Shown here piece by piece: positions 7,839 through 15,011 of a stretch of DNA of 23,079 nt. The notes under the pieces are model-generated. The model was not told the DNA's origin and made no database searches. It saw nothing but the letters and a program-made list of their open reading frames with translations. The DNA lies in the IMG/VR virus record IMGVR_UViG_3300033146_005561, positions 1-23,079 of that record; one strand, given 5' to 3'. The number at the start of each line of letters is the position of its first letter. Positions within the stretch are counted from its first letter, which is position 1. The DNA is from a virus. The translations under genes and the position numbers were made by a program.

Positions 7839-8330
7839 CTACACTCTTACTCTTTCATATACATCTTCTTCAGCTAATTCATGATTTTTATTGTATAAAT
7901 TAAACGTAGCTATTTGTGTAGTATTATCCTCTTTATATAATAATAATTGATTATTAATTATTTTCCATCGACCACCTTCAACATCTTTAATAAATTCTAC
8001 ATCACTAACTAGTTGTAAAGCAACAGTAGCCGACCATACTGAATCAGCTACTGTTTCTTGATTAACTATTATATTTCTAGTTTGTGTAGGATAACCAGAG
8101 CAAGTAACATAACAAATATAAGTACCTGCAGTATCAATAGTCAAATTTTGTTTATAAACTCCACTAGATACAGTGGATTCTACTAAAGACCCATTATTAG
8201 GAGGGGATAGAACTGTATCATCTGTTTTACGAATATCATATAATACATTTTCTCCTGTCACAGGATTACCAGCATTATCCAATAATGTTATAGCTACAGG
8301 AAATACATCTGATACAGTTACTCTTATCAT
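7839..8330 (-). CDS. Ig-like structural protein, paralogue 1 of tandem pair
   Basis: A 163-residue protein starting at ATG 8328-8330, which overlaps the upstream stop by one base (TAATG), so it is probably translationally coupled; the ribosome-binding sequence is weak. An N-terminal beta-sandwich-like half (about 1-92, with CYVTCSGY) is followed by a C-terminal half with VEFIKDVEGGRWKI (111-124) and an EDNTTQIATFNLYN stretch, ending VYERVRV. It is the shorter paralogue of the 7234-7809 protein. The gap-free alignment points to tandem duplication followed by strong divergence. It probably contributes to an appendage or to virion-surface decoration. Confidence 0.75.
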   Translation of the reverse strand: MIRVTVSDVFPVAITLLDNAGNPVTGENVLYDIRKTDDTVLSPPNNGSLVESTVSSGVYKQNLTIDTAGTYICYVTCSGYPTQTRNIIVNQETVADSVWSATVALQLVSDVEFIKDVEGGRWKIINNQLLLYKEDNTTQIATFNLYNKNHELAEEDVYERVRV

Positions 8331-8800
8331 TAGCGTCTACTATCCACTCTTAACATACTAATTCTTTTTTCAAGTATCCTACATAAACTATCTTTGTTAG
8401 CTCTTGGCTTCGCTTCTTGTAAAGCATACTTTAACAAACGTATATCACTTATACGAGGTACAACTTCCCTAGCTTTTCTAACAGACAGATTAACTACATC
8501 TTCTACAGTCATATCTCTTTTAGTGAAAACATCCGGTGTAATACCTGCATCATCTAAATCAGGAACTTCAAAACTATCACTAGGAGGTGTATCATTCATA
8601 AGAACAAACTCCCAATCTTGTAACTGACCTTTAAGTTTTACCTCTTTTAACCACTTAATAAAATCAGGCCCTTCATCAATATTATGTTTTTTACCATAAT
8701 TATCATAGAGTTCCTGTAAAGGTATTTTACCTCCAGGTCTTACAGCCCTTTTAAACACATGTTTCCAACTAGTAGACAAACTTTTAATATAACCTTCCAT
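8330..8800 (-). CDS. Conserved-looking phage protein of unknown function
   Basis: A 156-residue protein. The frame opens earlier at a TTG (8816-8818), but that codon lies upstream of the AAGGAGGAAATT ribosome-binding site for ATG 8798-8800, so the ATG is the real start. It is soluble, charged and largely helical by eye: SWKHVFKRAV, then a FIKWLKEVKLKG segment and a helical C-terminus with RAREV-like and LEKRISML stretches. Cysteines are scarce and there is no membrane segment. It starts the run of genes after the endonuclease and membrane protein and ends translationally coupled to the Ig-like pair. It may be a head-completion or appendage-assembly protein, but I cannot assign a family. Confidence 0.65.
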   Translation of the reverse strand: MEGYIKSLSTSWKHVFKRAVRPGGKIPLQELYDNYGKKHNIDEGPDFIKWLKEVKLKGQLQDWEFVLMNDTPPSDSFEVPDLDDAGITPDVFTKRDMTVEDVVNLSVRKAREVVPRISDIRLLKYALQEAKPRANKDSLCRILEKRISMLRVDSRR

Positions 8801-8839
8801 AATTTCCTCCTTTTCCAAAAATTAACCTTTTCCTTTTTA

Positions 8840-9157
8840 TTAAAAAATTACATACCTTAAAAAAGTATTATGTAAAATAAAAGCTACTTTATGAATAACC
8901 ATCCATAGCACTATAAAAGAAATAAAAGTAGTTATATTAAAAAAATTTAAACTTGAAATTAATAAAATAAAACTAACCCATACTGACATACAATAAGCAC
9001 AGTCAAATAATTCATGTAAAAAATACAAAATAACTTTATCTTTATTTTTATACAAAAATTTTTTAAAAGGTTGTATAATATCAGAATTAACTAATATATC
9101 TGTTATAGCTTCCGTAGCTAAAATATAAAGAATTATCCCTACAACAAATTCAATCAT
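8840..9157 (-). CDS. Small membrane protein, DUF1360-like
   Basis: A 105-residue hydrophobic protein with a GGAG ribosome-binding site before ATG 9155-9157. Three likely membrane segments span about residues 1-21, 57-73 and 76-96. Between the first two is a basic loop (KKFLYKNKDK), then ELFDCAYCMSVW with C53-x2-C56 and W60. The LFxCxxCxxxW pattern is what I know from DUF1360 membrane proteins, which occur in phages and bacteria with unknown function. It would act in the host inner membrane. The position between capsid and fibre genes does not explain its job; lysis (holin-like) or exclusion roles are possible but not shown. Confidence 0.65.
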   Translation of the reverse strand: MIEFVVGIILYILATEAITDILVNSDIIQPFKKFLYKNKDKVILYFLHELFDCAYCMSVWVSFILLISSLNFFNITTFISFIVLWMVIHKVAFILHNTFLRYVIF

Positions 9158-9191
9158 TTACACAACTCCATATACTTTTATATAAATAGGG

Positions 9192-10607
9192 TTAGTTAAT
9201 TAAATAGTATACATAAGTTCTGTGGCCACAATCCCAAATACGATCATAACCTTGTTCACGTCTTAATTCCCATTCAGTTTTATTTGTTAATTTTTCAGAG
9301 GATGTTTTTCTAAGAGTAAAATTTCGCCATCTTTGGCCTGCTTTAATATAATGAGGAGTATACTTAGTAAAACCTTCTAATTCAAAACCAAGAACTTCAT
9401 AAACAGGTTTAAAAATATTAGCATAACGCATATCACAATAAGATTTAATAAGTTCATAATCATTATCTTCCGCATAAATTCTTATGGCTTTAAATAATTT
9501 GCCTGCTCCTCCTACAATAGAAACATCTAATAAAGAACAAAACCTTTTCAGCTCTAAAATTTTTTTACCTGAATTTGTATGTTTTCTTATTAAATTACCA
9601 GCACTAGCAACTGCTACTAGTTCATCTTTATAAAATAAACCATATCTAATTAATGCAGTAGATTTTCCTTGTATATGATTGTTTTTAAAAAAAGTATTAG
9701 CTGTTTTAGAATCAATTTCTATTAACTGACATTTTCTAGCAAAAATTCTTTGTTTAGATTTATATAAAGCTTGTCTAATTCTAGAAAATACTATGGAAGG
9801 CTTATTTAAAAGTTCATCTTCAAAAATAGTTATTAAACGAATACCTTTATCATAACAAGCCATCATTTTATTATAATGATAAGATCTAAGTCTCCCAGAA
9901 CTTAATTCCCCGTGCCAATATAAACCACATACTTCTATTGCTAAATTATATTCTGGAAAATAAAAATCAAGTTCTTTAGGTGATATAGTAGACCTATCAT
10001 TGTAAATAACTTTTACATCTGAAAATTCAGCTTCTATAAAATCACGTACTAACTGTTCAGGTTTAGAAACATAATTATTTTGTAAATAACAAGTCATACA
10101 TCTATTATTATTATGATAATAATTATACCAAGTAGTTTCCCATAAATGACCTTCAGGACACTTAACTTTTAAAATACTTGTATGTGTATTTTTATATTTA
10201 GGAGCACCCACTAAAGTATAATTATCCTTAGATAATTCCTTTTTTATATCCTTTAATTTATTTGATTTATTAATAATTCTATTATATTTTCTTAAAAACT
10301 TTCTTTTCTTAGATCTGATTATTTCAGTCTTTCTACTATTTTGTTTTTTACGTTTTTTATTACATTCTTCTGAACCACAATAAATTTTCTTAGGATAATA
10401 AGTTGAAAATACCTCGCCACAAAAAGGACAAGTACGTATAAAAGCTTTTTTCTCTTGCTGACGTAATAAAGTTCTTTTTTTATCTCGCTGTTGTTGCTTT
10501 AATTTAATAGCTTTATCTTTACAGTTTATACAATATTTTTGTTTAGGACTAGTAGGTATATAATAATCCTCACATAAATAACACTTTTTTTCTTTAAAAT
10601 TTGCCAT
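9192..10607 (-). CDS. Free-standing homing endonuclease (Vsr-like/EDxHD type)
   Basis: A 471-residue protein, ATG 10605-10607, with a weak AAGG ribosome-binding sequence. The N-terminus holds zinc-binding pairs at C9/C12-C26/C29 and C60/C63-C77/C82, and a third group at C150, H154 and C170/C173 (CPEGHLWETTW). Residues about 183-285 form a PD-(D/E)xK/Vsr-like nuclease: ELDFYFPEYNLAIEV (D214, E225), GLYWHGE (H232), a YHYNKMMACYDKGIRLI helix-strand and IFEDE. The C-terminal ~180 residues (from ARKCQLIEI, through SIVGGAGKLFKAI and CDMRYANIFKP, to YDRIWDCGHRTYVY) match the GNAT-like domain often fused to phage homing endonucleases. It sits directly after the major capsid gene behind a terminator, and is inferred to be a selfish element cutting a site in intruder-free related phages near this locus. 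Catalytic residues are assigned by eye. Confidence 0.85.
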   Translation of the reverse strand: MANFKEKKCYLCEDYYIPTSPKQKYCINCKDKAIKLKQQQRDKKRTLLRQQEKKAFIRTCPFCGEVFSTYYPKKIYCGSEECNKKRKKQNSRKTEIIRSKKRKFLRKYNRIINKSNKLKDIKKELSKDNYTLVGAPKYKNTHTSILKVKCPEGHLWETTWYNYYHNNNRCMTCYLQNNYVSKPEQLVRDFIEAEFSDVKVIYNDRSTISPKELDFYFPEYNLAIEVCGLYWHGELSSGRLRSYHYNKMMACYDKGIRLITIFEDELLNKPSIVFSRIRQALYKSKQRIFARKCQLIEIDSKTANTFFKNNHIQGKSTALIRYGLFYKDELVAVASAGNLIRKHTNSGKKILELKRFCSLLDVSIVGGAGKLFKAIRIYAEDNDYELIKSYCDMRYANIFKPVYEVLGFELEGFTKYTPHYIKAGQRWRNFTLRKTSSEKLTNKTEWELRREQGYDRIWDCGHRTYVYYLIN

Positions 10608-10645
10608 AATTATAACCTTATAAAAATTAATTATTATTTTTTATA

Positions 10646-10674
10646 ATTATAACGCATATTACATTTTTAAGCAA
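10646..10674 (-). promoter_or_regulatory. Sigma-70-like promoter for the homing endonuclease
   Basis: On the minus strand a perfect -10 box TATAAT (10646-10651) lies 17 bases from a TTGCTT -35-like box (10669-10674, matching TTG of the consensus). It falls between the capsid terminator (10701-10733) and the endonuclease start (10607), placing the start of transcription about 30 bases before the ATG. This would express the endonuclease separately from the late genes, using host polymerase. Confidence 0.55.
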
Positions 10675-10700
10675 CAAAAAAATCTTGTTTTAAAAACAAT

Positions 10701-10733
10701 AAAAAAGGCCCCTTCCGAAGAAGAGGCCTTTTT
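10701..10733 (-). terminator. Rho-independent terminator after major capsid gene
   Basis: On the minus strand a 14-bp stem (AAAAAGGCCTCTTC pairing with GAAGGGGCCTTTTT, one G-U pair) is capped by a UUCG loop closed by C-G, the very stable cUUCGg tetraloop. It ends in a run of six U. It lies 23 bases after the capsid stop codon and is the strongest terminator in the window. Confidence 0.9.
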
Positions 10734-10755
10734 AACTAAATATAAAACTACTATA

Positions 10756-11823
10756 TTATAAGCTTCTATCAATAATACCCATACCTAACATACGACTATC
10801 TAAGCAAGCAAATCCAATCTCTGCCCAGCCAAAAAATCCTTGTTTTTGAACCCTTAACAACGTAGGATCATCATAAGCTTCATATTCTTTACGAATAGGC
10901 ATAACAAGAGAATCATTAGTAGAAAGATCAAAACCAAGAATCTGGGTTTCACCTAAATTACTAACAGTACCATCAGCAGCAGTAATATTTGGATGATCTA
11001 AAGTGTAAGCATTAAATACATTACCTTTAGCTACAAACTTACCATACTCACTACCATCACCATTAATATTGTACATACCAGTAGCACCAAGATGCTGAAC
11101 CTCATGAAGAGTAACATTCCAAATACTTCCCATACCAGAAGCTTGAAATATCTCTCTACGAGTTACAGGATCAATATCAGTATCAGTCCACTCACGAATA
11201 TCAGCAGCATCTTCAGGAGATACATAAAGATCAGTTAAAGTACGACCAGTACGTTTAAAACCAACAATCATTTTGTTGATGAGCTCTTTAGAAAGGTAAC
11301 CAGCACCTGTAGAAGACGATTCAATTTCATAAATAGGAGCTGGACGAGAACCTAAAAGACCTTTACCAGAAAAAGCAGAAGTAGCAGCAGGCATAATAAC
11401 TCTCCAACCACATTCTTCTTCATAATTAGCAAGATCCTTAGCTACACGTGCTGCAGCTCTATTAGCTACATCAATACGTGAATCACGAGCATATGTAATC
11501 TTCCAATCAGCAGCAGCATCGATCGTAAAAGTAGGTACATACACTTCTTCACCGATACCCTCAATAAAATTCTGTGCTACATAACCAAGACCAGGAAGAA
11601 CCCATACAGGTATTTCAAAGTCTTCTGCTACAGGATAAACAGCTTGTGCACCTGGAGCTAATTGCTCTACAGCAAAAAGATTACGCATAATAGACTCTAA
11701 TTCAAGTTTTTGAAGAATCGGAGTAGTAATAGCAGCAGCAAAAGCTTTATAAGCAGCTAAACCTTCAGGAGTATGAATCTCCGCAGTTTTAGCGAATAAT
11801 TGACGCATTTCATTAAGTTCCAT
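10756..11823 (-). CDS. Major capsid protein
   Basis: A 355-residue protein with an excellent AAGGAGG ribosome-binding site before ATG 11821-11823. It has the length and composition of an HK97-fold major capsid protein. The LELESIMRNLFAVEQL and VWVLPGLGYVAQNFIEGIGE stretches, followed by EVYVPTFTI, are familiar from capsid proteins of this type. So is the late beta-rich region with the FFGWAEIGFACLDSRMLGMG end. It follows terminase, portal, protease and scaffold genes in canonical order. Sampled GC near 43% is higher than in the portal or terminase genes, as often seen in highly expressed genes. Its transcript ends in the strong terminator just downstream. HK97 fold membership is inferred, not computed. 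Confidence 0.85.
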   Translation of the reverse strand: MELNEMRQLFAKTAEIHTPEGLAAYKAFAAAITTPILQKLELESIMRNLFAVEQLAPGAQAVYPVAEDFEIPVWVLPGLGYVAQNFIEGIGEEVYVPTFTIDAAADWKITYARDSRIDVANRAAARVAKDLANYEEECGWRVIMPAATSAFSGKGLLGSRPAPIYEIESSSTGAGYLSKELINKMIVGFKRTGRTLTDLYVSPEDAADIREWTDTDIDPVTRREIFQASGMGSIWNVTLHEVQHLGATGMYNINGDGSEYGKFVAKGNVFNAYTLDHPNITAADGTVSNLGETQILGFDLSTNDSLVMPIRKEYEAYDDPTLLRVQKQGFFGWAEIGFACLDSRMLGMGIIDRSL

Positions 11824-11850
11824 AAGTTTTTCCTCCTTATGTTTTATATT

Positions 11851-11886
11851 TATGGAAGGGTAGGCTAAGCTACCCCTTAATCCATA
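11851..11886 (-). terminator. Imperfect hairpin upstream of the capsid gene
   Basis: An imperfect inverted repeat (core GGGTAG / CTACCC, extended by AA/TT and ATGG/CCAT with small bulges) has a 6-base loop. It lies in the 80-base gap between the 208-residue gene and the capsid gene, just before the AAGGAGG ribosome-binding site. It may protect or set the level of the capsid mRNA; the absence of a U-tract argues against a full terminator. Confidence 0.4.
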
Positions 11887-11903
11887 TTAAATACTTTTAT
11901 AAA

Positions 11904-12530
11904 TTATACTAACAATTTAACCCTAACAGGATAAAGAGTAGTATTCTGAATATTAGCAGTACACTTACCAGCAGAAGCACCCTTAATTACACGTGCTACA
12001 ACTACATCACTACATCTTTCACCATTATTATCAGTACCACTAGCATCTGTGGTAGAGTTGGTAACTTTAGCTTCATCAGCAGCAGCATAAAGTGCCATAC
12101 CTGGTTTCATTTGATCACCATCATCTACAGTACCTGCAGTGGTAGACTGAGTACAAGTATAATGAACTGTATCCCAAATACCTAAATGAGCAACACCTAC
12201 AGGAATAGCTTGTGTTCCATTAATATTACCAGAAGCATCATAAGTAGGCTGAGCAATAGCATCACTAGAACCTAAGTCTCCAGGAAGAACCATACCTACA
12301 GGATGAACTGCATGATAACCTGTTTTTACTTTTTGCATACAAAAACCAAAAGGAGTTTCTGTAACACCATAAGCCATTTTTTTAACAATAGCTTCTTCAT
12401 TATCAGCAGTGGGGTCAAGATATACTACTGAACCAGCATAAGCAACAACATTACCTGCTCCGCCTGCCTCGGTTGTTTCACCGTATTTACAAAATTGATC
12501 TTCTACAACTGGATGTCTCGGAATAAACAT
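11904..12530 (-). CDS. Probable capsid decoration or head protein
   Basis: A 208-residue protein with a GGGAGGAG ribosome-binding site before ATG 12528-12530. It is rich in Gly, Ala, Thr and Val with alternating beta patterns (AGSVVYLDPTADNEEAIVKKM, in part; GMALYAAADEAKVTN; a final YPVRVKLLV) and no enzymatic motif. It lies between the scaffold and the major capsid genes, the usual place of a decoration or cement protein. GxVVYL...GxALYAAADEAKVT resembles small beta-barrel decoration proteins of the DUF2190 kind, but this is only similarity by eye. A minor head protein is the alternative. Confidence 0.6.
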   Translation of the reverse strand: MFIPRHPVVEDQFCKYGETTEAGGAGNVVAYAGSVVYLDPTADNEEAIVKKMAYGVTETPFGFCMQKVKTGYHAVHPVGMVLPGDLGSSDAIAQPTYDASGNINGTQAIPVGVAHLGIWDTVHYTCTQSTTAGTVDDGDQMKPGMALYAAADEAKVTNSTTDASGTDNNGERCSDVVVARVIKGASAGKCTANIQNTTLYPVRVKLLV

Positions 12531-12544
12531 ATTGTTCTCCTCCC

Positions 12545-13270
12545 TTACTTATCGTTTTTCATAGCTTCGGCCATGGCTTTACCTAAATCAGCATATTTAG
12601 CCATAATATCTTCCGAAGGATACACTTCGAGGTTCATAGCAGCAGAAACAGATTGGCTAGGATCAATATTAGCGGGAGGTGTACTTACCTCTTCACCATT
12701 ATTATTAGCTAACTCTTCCCCTGACTCTTCTTCACTAGAAGTTTCTTTTTCATTAGATTCTTCTTTGACTTTAAGCTCTGCTAAAATAGAAGCTTTAATT
12801 GACTCAAGTTCTTCTTTATAAGCAGCAAATTCTTCATCAGTCATTTCTCTAACTTTAGCCTCTTGACTAGAAGCGTCTTCTCTTACTACACCTACAGAAG
12901 CAAGCTCTGCCATACGTTCTTTAGCTTGAGCATCTTTTTTAATATTTGTAAGTTCTTCGGCTTTCTCTTCAAGTTCTTTTTTAAGTGTCGAGAGTTCTAA
13001 TTCCTTTGTTTCTTCTAATTTTTCTTTCTCTGCTTCAAGTGCAGCTTTCTGAGTTTCTAGTTCTTCGACAGAAGTTCTAGTCTCAGTAAGCTCAATAGAT
13101 GCAGCTTCTAATTCAGCTTTTACAACTTCTAAATCAGAAGTTAAAGATTCAATGGTAGAAGCAGATTCTCTTAAAGCATCCTCTGTTCTCTTACGCATTT
13201 CATCTTCTTTCTTGCTATTAAAGATATCTTCAATGATATCTGCAATTTCCTTCTTTAATTTATCTTCCAT
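12545..13270 (-). CDS. Probable capsid scaffolding protein
   Basis: A 241-residue protein with a strong AGGAGGAA ribosome-binding site before ATG 13268-13270. It is dominated by a long Glu/Lys/Leu-rich heptad coiled coil (about residues 22-120). Next come a VREMTDEEFAAYKEEL helix, an acidic Ser/Glu linker (about 165-190) and a short C-terminal helix (EDIMAKYADLGKAMAEAM). This composition, the position after the protease and before the capsid gene, and the absence of any enzymatic motif fit a scaffold cleaved or released during head maturation. The C-terminal helix may be the capsid-binding end, as in known scaffolds; that is inference. Confidence 0.75.
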   Translation of the reverse strand: MEDKLKKEIADIIEDIFNSKKEDEMRKRTEDALRESASTIESLTSDLEVVKAELEAASIELTETRTSVEELETQKAALEAEKEKLEETKELELSTLKKELEEKAEELTNIKKDAQAKERMAELASVGVVREDASSQEAKVREMTDEEFAAYKEELESIKASILAELKVKEESNEKETSSEEESGEELANNNGEEVSTPPANIDPSQSVSAAMNLEVYPSEDIMAKYADLGKAMAEAMKNDK

Positions 13271-13460
13271 TATTTTTCCTCCTAATAGAAAAGCAAATAA
13301 TTTTAATATTCTTAACCAACCTATATCTATTTATTTTTATGACCTTTTCCTAGTTTACGCACTAATATAAATTTAATTGTATAAACAAATAATAAAAATA
13401 ATAAAACAAAAATTAATTAAATAGCGTAAGAGATAGAACACTATTTAATTTTTTACAAAA
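13271..13460. other. Longest gene-free stretch (190 bases), very AT-rich
   Basis: This gap between the 128-residue gene and the scaffold gene holds the hairpin at 13415-13450 and the scaffold ribosome-binding site. I found no convincing -35/-10 pair, RNA gene or further open frame. Confidence 0.5.
13415..13450 (-). terminator. AT-rich hairpin with U-rich tail, weak terminator candidate
   Basis: A perfect 10-bp inverted repeat (AATTAAATAG / CTATTTAATT) with a 16-base loop lies 11 bases after the stop of the 128-residue gene. On the minus strand it is followed by AATTTTTGTTTTATT. The stem has only one G-C pair, so its stability is low. Confidence 0.35.
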
Positions 13461-13847
13461 TTACTTTACGTAATCTTCTATGTAACGTGATGGTGCATTA
13501 CCACCAAGAACAATCTGTACATCAAAATCAACAGTTACAGTACTAGCTGCTTTAATTGAAATAACATTATTTTGAGTATCATGCTCTACATAGTAATGAG
13601 CATTAATAGGCCCTTTAGCTGTAGCAATAACATTACCATAAGTGGCTAAATCTTTTCCTTGGAATACAACACCACTAGCAACTACAGCGGTATCTGAAGC
13701 TACCATAGAAATTGTATCTGCCCAAATAAATGGTGATGTATGATTATTACCCATGTTTTTAAAGATAACCTTTTTGTTGTCATCTGCCTTAATATTTGTT
13801 ACTTTAGGTATACTCTGACGTTTACCTGTTAGCGCTTGACCCACCAT
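13461..13847 (-). CDS. Small probable head protein
   Basis: A 128-residue protein with an AGGAGGAG ribosome-binding site 4-5 bases before ATG 13845-13847. It is beta-rich with no long helix, cysteine or membrane segment; segments such as KKVIFKNMG, TISMVASDTAVVASGVVF and TVDFDVQIVLGG suggest a compact beta-sandwich. It sits between the prohead protease and the scaffold. A decoration, head-fibre or minor capsid role is the best guess from context. I do not recognise the family. Confidence 0.6.
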   Translation of the reverse strand: MVGQALTGKRQSIPKVTNIKADDNKKVIFKNMGNNHTSPFIWADTISMVASDTAVVASGVVFQGKDLATYGNVIATAKGPINAHYYVEHDTQNNVISIKAASTVTVDFDVQIVLGGNAPSRYIEDYVK

Positions 13848-13865
13848 AATCTCCTCCTAATTTTT

Positions 13866-14990
13866 CTATTTTTTTAACAAACTTAGTAATTGGGAAGTTA
13901 GCTTATTTATTTTAGCATTTTCATAAATTAAGTCTAACTCGCGTTCAACTATCTCCTCAGTAAGAGAGGCTACTACCTTAGATAAACAATTAGCATCAGT
14001 ATAATCACCAGAAACTGGGCATGTAGTGTCGTACTTAGTACACCAATTTTTAGCAAATACCTTAGTATCTTGATCTTTTACTATACTATCTGTTAGTTCT
14101 TTCTTATAATTTACACATAAACCTACTGTGTCATCATATTGTAATTCTGAATTTTCAACTTGTTTTGATACTTTCGAAGCTTTTTTTACAATCTTTTTAT
14201 TTTTTTCTTCTATATTACTAATAGTTACATTATTAGAAGCCTTTTCTATAGTATCAAAATCTAAAATAATAACGTTATCATTATTACTTGCTGTAGCTTC
14301 TAAAACAACGCTTGGGGGATTAGCAGGATTTTTAACTATACCTACACCAGAAAAACAGATGCCTCTTAAAACTCTAACTATAGGACCTTCTGCTATAGTT
14401 TCCCCAGCTTTAATTATTTTAGCTTGTTGACCATAACTATTTTCTGAAAAAACGTCTACACCTAAAGAGGCTGCCTCATCTTTAGATAAAATAGTATCAC
14501 CTATCTTTATATCAAAGTCTCTAAAATAAGCTTCCATACTAACTTTCCACTTACCTTCAGCCACCTCTTGAGCTATCTGAGGAAAACGTGATTTATAAAT
14601 AACACTAGCAATAGCAATGTGGTACTCCTCTTCATCTATAGCTGCAATTTCCTTATTTTGTAACTCTTCAATAGATACTTCTTCTCCAGAACTATCTACA
14701 AAAGCTTTATGATAAATATGACCTATAATTTGATCTTCCTCATGTTCAATATCTACAGCTTTAGATGCTATAGTACCTTCAGCCATAACTAACTCTGAAG
14801 ATAAAAAATGAGCATTATTTAAATTTGTACCTGTAGATACAAATATAGAAGAAAAATAACTAAGATCAGGTTGACGTTCTGTCTCAGAAGGTAGGTCTAT
14901 TACTGAGGCCACCTCTTTACGTAACGCTACTGTCTCTTGTATAGGCTCTAATTTAGCCTCTAAATAAAATTTATACCCCTTATCATCCAT
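13866..14990 (-). CDS. Prohead maturation protease
   Basis: A 374-residue protein with an AGAGG ribosome-binding site before ATG 14988-14990. The first ~230 residues have the pattern of phage prohead serine proteases. DIEHEEDQIIGHI supplies a candidate catalytic His (H83), and WKVSMEAYF supplies a Ser nucleophile candidate (S151) followed by E153. The later FSGVGIVKNPANP stretch is the usual strand-loop end of these proteases. After about residue 235 there is a Lys/Asn-rich linker and a cysteine-bearing C-terminal region (CVNYKKEL ... NWCTKYDTTCPVSGDYTDANC, in part) with a final helix. That extension may be a scaffold-like or self-cleaved segment. Position between portal and scaffold agrees. 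Catalytic residues are by eye. Confidence 0.75.
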   Translation of the reverse strand: MDDKGYKFYLEAKLEPIQETVALRKEVASVIDLPSETERQPDLSYFSSIFVSTGTNLNNAHFLSSELVMAEGTIASKAVDIEHEEDQIIGHIYHKAFVDSSGEEVSIEELQNKEIAAIDEEEYHIAIASVIYKSRFPQIAQEVAEGKWKVSMEAYFRDFDIKIGDTILSKDEAASLGVDVFSENSYGQQAKIIKAGETIAEGPIVRVLRGICFSGVGIVKNPANPPSVVLEATASNNDNVIILDFDTIEKASNNVTISNIEEKNKKIVKKASKVSKQVENSELQYDDTVGLCVNYKKELTDSIVKDQDTKVFAKNWCTKYDTTCPVSGDYTDANCLSKVVASLTEEIVERELDLIYENAKINKLTSQLLSLLKK

Positions 14991-15011
14991 ATCTAGCCTC
15001 TTTAATTAATA

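Larger units (their letters stand above)
7234..8330 (-). repeat. Tandem gene duplication
   Basis: Two adjacent genes encode proteins that line up over 160 residues without gaps but are only moderately identical. The duplication is therefore old relative to the base-level similarity seen between 1-504 and 3870-4259. Confidence 0.7.

Noticed and set aside
8801-8818. Upstream TTG start that would add six residues to the gene at 8330
   Set aside because: The added codons are the AAGGAGGAA ribosome-binding site of the ATG at 8798-8800, so the ATG is the true start.
11903-11931. TATAAT-like box at the end of the 208-residue gene as a capsid promoter
   Set aside because: The -10 match is good, but no acceptable -35 lies 16-18 bases upstream, so it is not listed as a promoter.
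12495-12821. 108-residue plus-strand Ser/Leu-rich frame
   Set aside because: It is the reverse complement of the scaffold's Glu/Lys-rich coiled coil, which commonly produces such open frames.
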